From: Hyphomicrobiales bacterium
Lineage (GTDB): Bacteria; Pseudomonadota; Alphaproteobacteria; Rhizobiales; JALURZ01
Assembly: GCA_027058735.1 (NCBI GenBank)
Contig: JALURZ010000162.1
Location: 1 to 10,886, forward strand
Direction of reading: 5' to 3'
Length of the DNA: 10,886 bases
Positions 7,301 through 10,886 of this stretch are shown here, piece by piece. Positions within the stretch are counted from its first letter, which is position 1, and each line of letters starts with the position of its first letter. A program made the translations under genes and the position numbers. The notes under the pieces were generated by a model. That model made no database searches and was not told the origin of the DNA. It saw only the letters and a program-made list of their open reading frames with translations.

Positions 7301-8911
7301 TCATGGGTTTTTCACGTAAGCCCCGGGGCGCATGTAGAACCACCAGTTGATAAGCAGACAGACAAAGTAGAACACCGCGAACCCATAGAGCGCGTGCTCC
7401 GGTGCCGCCACCTTGATCTGCTCGCCGAACACCTTGGGAATGATGAATGCGCCGTAGGCCCCTATCGCCGCGGTCCAACCCAGCACCGGCCCGGCCTGCT
7501 CCTTGTTGAAGACCACGGCGATGGTGCGAAAGGTGGAGCCATTGCCCACGCCGGTAGCCGCGAACAACACCAGGAAGAGAAGAAAGAAGGGAACGAAGTA
7601 CTCTTCCGGGGTCGCCGAGCGATAGGCGACGGACATGTAATAGGCCACCCCGAGGGCCGCGACGATCATCACGATGGCAACGATCTGCGTGATCTTCGCA
7701 CCGCCGACCTTGTCGGAGGCCCAACCGCCCAGGGGACGGATGAAGGCGCCGATGAACGGTCCCATCCAGGCGTACATCAGCGCGCTCGGGGCATTGGGAT
7801 TCACCACGTCATGCTGGAGCACCCCCGCCGCGTCCGGCACATGGATGTAACCGAACACCACCTTGATGGCCAGCGGAAAGGCCGCTGAATAGCCGATGAA
7901 CGAGCCGAAGGTCATAACGTAGATGATGGTCATCGCCCACGTGTGTTTGTTGTTGAAGATCTTGTACTGGCGCGTCAGGTTGGGACGGATGTCACCGGGA
8001 ATGAGTTTCAACAGGAACACCGTCGCCACGACCACCGCCGGGAGAACGAGCCATTTGTTCACCAGGCCGATCCCAATCGGTGGCGGCAGCATCGCGTAGA
8101 GGCCCGCGGAAGCGGTGAGAAAACCGACGAGCAACATGCCGGTGATCTTGGCGAAGCTATTAACCGGGCCGCCGATGTGGGGGGACACGTGCTCCGTGCG
8201 AATGTTGTTCATCCCGTACCAACCAATGAAGGCGAGTGGGACGAGGAACAGCAGCCACACGAAACCGGCGTTTTGCAGCCAAGTCTCGGAGCCTGCCTTG
8301 ATCTTGCCGATAAGGGTGCCGCTGGTGGTCTGCAAAACCATGGGATCGCCGCTCAAGGGACCGAGCAGCGCGAAGGTCATCACCAGAGGCACTAGGATCT
8401 GCATCGTCGTAACGCCGGCGTTGCCCAAACCCGCGTTGAGCCCCAGTGCAAGTCCCTGCATCCGCTTGGGGAAGAAGAAGCTGATGTTGGACATGGAAGA
8501 AGAGAAGTTGCCCCCGCCGATGCCCGAGAGCAGGGCAAGCAGCTGGAACACCCACAGCGGCGTATCCTGGCTTTGCAGGGCGAGGCCCGTCCCCAGCGCC
8601 GGGATCATCAGGAGCGCGGTGGTGAAAACAATGGTATTGCGTCCCCCCGCGATACGGATGAAGAACGTGTTCGGAATACGCAGTGTCGCGCCGGTCAGGC
8701 CGGCGATGGCGGATAACGTGAACAGCTCGGGCGCGGAGAAGGGGAAGCCGAGGTTGAGCATCTGCACGGTGATGATTCCCCAGTACAGCCACACGGCAAA
8801 CCCGCACAACAGGCTGGGGATCGATATCCACAGGTTTCTGAAGGCGATCTTCTTGCCGGTCGACTCCCAAAAGGCGTTGTCCTCGACGTCCCATTTTCTG
8901 ATGTCAGTCAT
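7301..8911 (-). CDS. narK2: Nitrate/nitrite transporter, NarK2-type (MFS, type II) with an extra two-helix segment
   Basis: A 536-residue major facilitator transporter of the nitrate-nitrite porter (NNP) family, most like E. coli NarK/NarU and the type II NarK of denitrifiers, which exchange nitrate for nitrite. The two substrate-binding arginines expected from E. coli NarK (R89, R305) are R78 (GATLRIPNTFF) and R392 (GAFIRPLGGWASD). The nitrate signature is seen in GLNAGLGNAGVTTMQ (157-171) and again in GNGSTFRTIAVVFNKEQAG near the C-terminus. It is about 70 residues longer than E. coli NarK. The excess is a segment of roughly residues 241-322 between the two halves, containing two further hydrophobic stretches (about 252-275 and 287-305). 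The start MTDIRKWDVEDNAFWES resembles long NarK starts; AGAGG lies six bases upstream. It sits between narK1 (161-bp gap) and narG (31 bp) and is very likely cotranscribed with both. Confidence 0.95.
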   Translation of the reverse strand: MTDIRKWDVEDNAFWESTGKKIAFRNLWISIPSLLCGFAVWLYWGIITVQMLNLGFPFSAPELFTLSAIAGLTGATLRIPNTFFIRIAGGRNTIVFTTALLMIPALGTGLALQSQDTPLWVFQLLALLSGIGGGNFSSSMSNISFFFPKRMQGLALGLNAGLGNAGVTTMQILVPLVMTFALLGPLSGDPMVLQTTSGTLIGKIKAGSETWLQNAGFVWLLFLVPLAFIGWYGMNNIRTEHVSPHIGGPVNSFAKITGMLLVGFLTASAGLYAMLPPPIGIGLVNKWLVLPAVVVATVFLLKLIPGDIRPNLTRQYKIFNNKHTWAMTIIYVMTFGSFIGYSAAFPLAIKVVFGYIHVPDAAGVLQHDVVNPNAPSALMYAWMGPFIGAFIRPLGGWASDKVGGAKITQIVAIVMIVAALGVAYYMSVAYRSATPEEYFVPFFLLFLVLFAATGVGNGSTFRTIAVVFNKEQAGPVLGWTAAIGAYGAFIIPKVFGEQIKVAAPEHALYGFAVFYFVCLLINWWFYMRPGAYVKNP

Positions 8912-9072
8912 AGTTTTCCTCTTGTTGTGACCTTAATTTTGCAAGTATTCCGGCATTGCGCCGGGCATCCTGCCCGGCGCCTTCGGTGCGCGTAAAATTC
9001 GGGCGCAAACCGCCGTCCAGTTCCGTCGATCGATGTTTGCCCCCGGCGTCACGGTCCATACCGGGCGTGAAT
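8912..9072. other. narK1-narK2 intercistronic region
   Basis: 161 bp between the narK1 stop and the narK2 start. It contains the hairpin at 8958-8980 and the narK2 Shine-Dalgarno (AGAGG, 8918-8922). A minus-strand frame of 51 codons with an ATG at 9057-9059 spans it and ends at 8904, just inside narK2, but lacks a ribosome site and recognisable homology. I see no clear promoter or FNR box, so narK2 most likely relies on the narK1 promoter. Confidence 0.55.
8958..8980 (-). repeat. Perfect 10-bp stem, 3-nt loop hairpin between narK1 and narK2
   Basis: The arms GCGCCGGGCA and TGCCCGGCGC are exact reverse complements separated by three bases. The stem is almost all G-C, so the RNA hairpin would be very stable. 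No T run follows on either strand, so it is not a standard intrinsic terminator. It could be an mRNA stability or processing element that separates transporter expression levels, or part of a dispersed palindromic repeat family. Confidence 0.7.
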
Positions 9073-10335
9073 TCATTCCGATACACCGGGCGCGACCTGC
9101 GATCGGCCGGCCCGGTCCCTGCCGCGCTCGCCGGAGTAGTGCATCCACATCAGCGATACCAATGTGACGCCGAACAGGAGCATGAAGGCGGTGCTGTTAA
9201 CCCCGGTGACGTCGAGGACGGCGCCGAACATGATGGGCAGAAAGAATCCCCCCAGGCCCCCGACCAGACCGACGATACCGGAGACCACGCCCATGTCTCC
9301 GTAGTACTCGTCGGAGAGATACTTGAACACCGAGGCCTTACCGAATCCCCATGCGATGCCGACGATAAACAGCAGCACCGTGAACCACCACACGTTGACG
9401 CCCAGAGTCATGCGCAACTCACCGTTGTCGACGGTGCGAATCACCACCTCGGTGGGTGGATAGGACATGAAGAACAAGGAAGCCAGGGAGACCCACATGA
9501 TCCACCAGGTCACGGTGTGGGCACCGAAGCGATCGGAAAGCCAGCCGCCCAAGGCACGGATTATCCCCGAAGGCAGCACGAAGATCGCCGCCAGAAGGGC
9601 CGCGGTGCGCAGATCGAAGCCGTACTCGCTGATGTAGTACTTGGTCATCCATAGCGACAGCGCCACGAAACCGCCGAACACCAACGAGTAATACTGGCAA
9701 TACTTCCACACCACGGGATCCTTAAGCACCTGCAACTGATCGCGGAAGGTGACGCGGGACGCCACGCGGCGTTCGGGCTCGGGGAAAGCAAAGAACCAGA
9801 AGGCGATGGCAGTGATGGTCATGGCCACGGCGTAGATCTTAGGCACCGCCTGCCAACCGTAGGCCACTACCAGGGAGGGAGCGACAAACTTGGTCAGCGC
9901 GGCGCCCGCGTTACCGGCGCCGAAGATGCCCATGGCGAAGCCTTGACGCTCGCGGGTAAACCAGCGCGCGGTGTAGGAAATGCCCACGGCAAACGATGCG
10001 CCGCAAGCGCCAACGAACAGGCCGAGAACCAGGAAATGCCAATATGCGGTAGCCTCGGCGAGCAACCATAGCGGGACGATGACCGAAACCAACAAACCGA
10101 AGTACACCGGACGGCCGCCGTACTTGTCGGTGAGCATACCCAACGGCAGGCGCAACAACGAACCGGTAAGAATGGGAGTGGCGACAAGGATGCCAAACTG
10201 CGTCTCGTTGAGCTCCAGATCAGCTGCGATGGGAATGCCGATTATGGCAAACACGACCCACACTGCGAAGCAGACCGTGAACGCAATTGTGTTCATGGTC
10301 AGTACGGAGAGTTGCTTAAAACGTGTGCTTGGCAT
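9073..10335 (-). CDS. narK1: Nitrate transporter, NarK1-type (MFS, type I)
   Basis: A 420-residue major facilitator protein of the NNP family with about 12 membrane-spanning stretches. It resembles type I NarK/NasA proteins, which in characterised denitrifiers import nitrate with protons and so allow start-up before nitrite has accumulated. Likely nitrate-binding arginines are R62 (GSLLRLPLGMLTDKYGG) and R260 (LPSGIIRALGGWLSDRFG). Signature glycine/asparagine motifs are GIFGAGNAGAALTKF (136-150) and VVSGIVGLVGGLGGFFLP (350-367). The start MPSTRFKQLSVLTMNTIAFT is backed by AGGAGGT (10344-10350) eight bases upstream; no other start has such a site. It is the first gene of the operon and lies next to FNR-like boxes. 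The paired order narK1-narK2-narG is known from pseudomonads. The exact substrate coupling is inferred from family, not seen in the sequence. Confidence 0.95.
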   Translation of the reverse strand: MPSTRFKQLSVLTMNTIAFTVCFAVWVVFAIIGIPIAADLELNETQFGILVATPILTGSLLRLPLGMLTDKYGGRPVYFGLLVSVIVPLWLLAEATAYWHFLVLGLFVGACGASFAVGISYTARWFTRERQGFAMGIFGAGNAGAALTKFVAPSLVVAYGWQAVPKIYAVAMTITAIAFWFFAFPEPERRVASRVTFRDQLQVLKDPVVWKYCQYYSLVFGGFVALSLWMTKYYISEYGFDLRTAALLAAIFVLPSGIIRALGGWLSDRFGAHTVTWWIMWVSLASLFFMSYPPTEVVIRTVDNGELRMTLGVNVWWFTVLLFIVGIAWGFGKASVFKYLSDEYYGDMGVVSGIVGLVGGLGGFFLPIMFGAVLDVTGVNSTAFMLLFGVTLVSLMWMHYSGERGRDRAGRSQVAPGVSE

Positions 10336-10343
10336 GAATACCG

Positions 10344-10350
10344 ACCTCCT
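10344..10350 (-). promoter_or_regulatory. narK1 ribosome binding site
   Basis: AGGAGGT on the minus strand, eight bases before the ATG at 10335-10333. It fixes the start of the first gene of the operon. Confidence 0.85.
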
Positions 10351-10413
10351 GTTTAATCTTTTCCAGGTTGCTCGATCCAGGGGTAACGCCGTGGATTTAA
10401 TAAACCTGAATCA

Positions 10414-10455
10414 AATCTATAATTGATTTAAATAAATAGAATTGACTTGGATCAA
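10414..10455 (-). promoter_or_regulatory. FNR/Anr-type promoter driving the nar operon
   Basis: On the minus strand an FNR-like box TTGAT-CCAA-GTCAA (10455-10442) matches the consensus TTGATN4ATCAA at 9 of 10 positions. A -10-like sequence TATAGATT (10421-10414) lies downstream, with centres 30-32 bp apart, the geometry of a class II FNR-dependent promoter with the activator at about -41.5. The start of transcription would be near 10407, leaving a leader of about 70 nt before narK1. No good -35 is seen, as expected for an activator-dependent promoter. This predicts induction when oxygen is low. Confidence 0.65.
10423..10436 (-). promoter_or_regulatory. Possible second FNR-like box
   Basis: The plus strand reads TTGAT-TTAA-ATAAA, 9 of 10 consensus positions, with its centre 19 bp from that of the first box. 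It lies between the first box and the -10-like sequence, where binding would clash with RNA polymerase, so if real it might modulate rather than activate. The region is AT-rich, which raises the chance of a spurious match. Confidence 0.3.
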
Positions 10456-10603
10456 ATAAAACTGGGCTATTTCCACCCAATCCTTCAGGATAGCGCCCTC
10501 GCAGCAACTACTTGCCACGAATGACTTCGGCAAATCCGACTATTGCAAGATTTACTCAATTAATTAAATAGAGTAATCAGGGTATAAATAATGGAGGATA
10601 ATT
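10456..10603. other. AT-rich upstream control region
   Basis: About 150 bp without a convincing gene. It holds a dyad TTACTC-N13-GAGTAA (10552-10576) around an AATTAATTAA core, a small hairpin ATCCT-TC-AGGAT (10480-10491), and a TATAAA on the plus strand (10583-10588). I looked for NarL heptamers (TACYNMT) here and found none; the only match, TACCCCT, lies in the narK1 leader at 10379-10385 on the minus strand. Confidence 0.4.
10552..10576. promoter_or_regulatory. Operator-like dyad upstream of nar
   Basis: TTACTC and GAGTAA are exact reverse complements 13 bases apart, with an AT-only sequence between. It sits between the nar promoter and the divergent frame at the right edge. No specific regulator can be named; AT-rich dyads also arise by chance. 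Confidence 0.25.
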
Positions 10604-10744
10604 CTGGAAATTAATTTGATTCGCCTTGAAAGGGCTTTGCTTTACTCAGTATCCGAATGGATACCGACCTACATTGAACGTATGCAAGACGAGGTTCCTA
10701 CTCAACCACAGCGCAACATTCTTTGTGATTACTCTCAGCCGTAA
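10604..10744 (+). pseudogene. Unrecognised 46-codon plus-strand frame without ATG, probably the start of a broken gene
   Basis: A GGAGG (10593-10597) lies six bases before a CTG, and 19 bases before an in-frame TTG at 10616. From the CTG the frame runs 46 codons to TAA at 10742-10744, reading through LIRLERALLYSVSEWIPTY and ERMQDEVPTQPQRNILCDYS. The composition looks like a real soluble protein. Where it stops, another plus frame is open from 10729 to the window end, so a single indel near 10740 would join them into one frame of about 94 codons. I do not recognise a family. It is divergent from narK1, where a regulator is often found, but nothing here identifies one. It may instead be an intact gene with a misread base, or non-coding. 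Confidence 0.35.
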
Positions 10745-10886
10745 TTCACGCATGGTGTCCTACAGATGCGCCCGTGGATGTGGTGCCGGTCGCCGACTAT
10801 GCGGACGTCTCATCCAACACCAAGTGGAACACGGAAGAGTTGATCGCCAGCATGGGGCGGATCTTCTCGCTGACTCGAATCGAGAC
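10729..10886 (+). CDS. Open plus-strand frame running off the window, unrecognised
   Basis: Open for 52 codons to the edge without a stop, containing PTDAPVDVVPVADYADVSSN and TEELIASMGRIFSLTRIE. No ATG and no convincing ribosome site precede it; a GTG at 10774 or 10780 is possible. It overlaps the right repeat copy. The left copy encodes a related string in the same frame (AGDGAGVSSNTRWN against VADYADVSSNTKWN, with several synonymous differences), which favours coding in this direction. On the minus strand, however, a frame open from the edge also ends here in INSSVFHLVLDETSA, and the left copy reads FHLVLDET in the corresponding frame, so the coding strand remains uncertain. A faint likeness to a MoaA segment was considered but is too weak to name. 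Confidence 0.35.
10807..10830. repeat. Right copy of the 24-bp direct repeat flanking the nar block
   Basis: Matches 463-486 at 23 of 24 bases in the same orientation, 10,344 bp away. The two copies enclose the parvulin remnant, the entire nar operon and its promoter, and leave nnrS outside. Confidence 0.75.

Noticed and set aside
10780..10886. moaA fragment at the right edge
   Set aside because: A loose alignment with a MoaA segment can be drawn by eye, but identities are few, no cysteine motif is visible, and the residues upstream do not fit MoaA.
1..10886. CRISPR array, tRNA/rRNA genes, insertion sequence or integrase
   Set aside because: No regularly spaced repeats, no RNA gene signatures and no transposase or integrase frames were seen on either strand.

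Overview
The window carries a nearly textbook respiratory nitrate reductase locus from a high-GC proteobacterium. Protein sequences close to Escherichia coli NarGHJI, combined with the narK1-narK2-narGHJI order known from Pseudomonas-type denitrifiers and a neighbouring nnrS, suggest a denitrifying or nitrate-respiring gamma- or betaproteobacterium. The genus cannot be told from the sequence.

Layout from left to right: the 3' end of nnrS on the plus strand (1-388); a 200-bp gap (389-591) holding what looks like a truncated start of a PpiC-type parvulin gene and one copy of a 24-bp repeat; then one long minus-strand operon read from right to left: narK1 (10335-9073), narK2 (8911-7301), narG (7269-3535), narH (3531-1996), narJ (1999-1286), narI (1275-592). 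Right of narK1 is an AT-rich control region with FNR-type boxes (10336-10600). The last ~280 bp hold a plus-strand stretch that reads as protein but has no ATG start and is interrupted, together with the second copy of the repeat, 10,344 bp from the first.

How the genes work together: NarK1 (type I, likely nitrate/proton symport) and NarK2 (type II, likely nitrate/nitrite exchange) bring nitrate in and take nitrite out. NarG (Mo-bisMGD) reduces nitrate in the cytoplasm, NarH relays electrons through four Fe-S clusters, NarI (di-heme b) oxidises quinol in the membrane, and NarJ chaperones assembly of NarG. The narG/H/J/I junctions are tight (3-nt gap, ATGA overlap, 10-nt gap), each with a good Shine-Dalgarno sequence, as expected for co-translated subunits. 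The promoter side shows an FNR-like box about 30-32 bp upstream of a -10-like sequence, fitting induction without oxygen.

The operon itself is ordinary and I see no new biological system in it. The points worth a second look are: the near-identical 24-bp repeat bracketing the whole nar block, one copy of which lies where a parvulin reading frame stops; the broken, unrecognised divergent ORF at the right edge; an extra ~80-residue, apparently two-helix insertion in NarK2; and a perfect 10-bp hairpin between narK1 and narK2.
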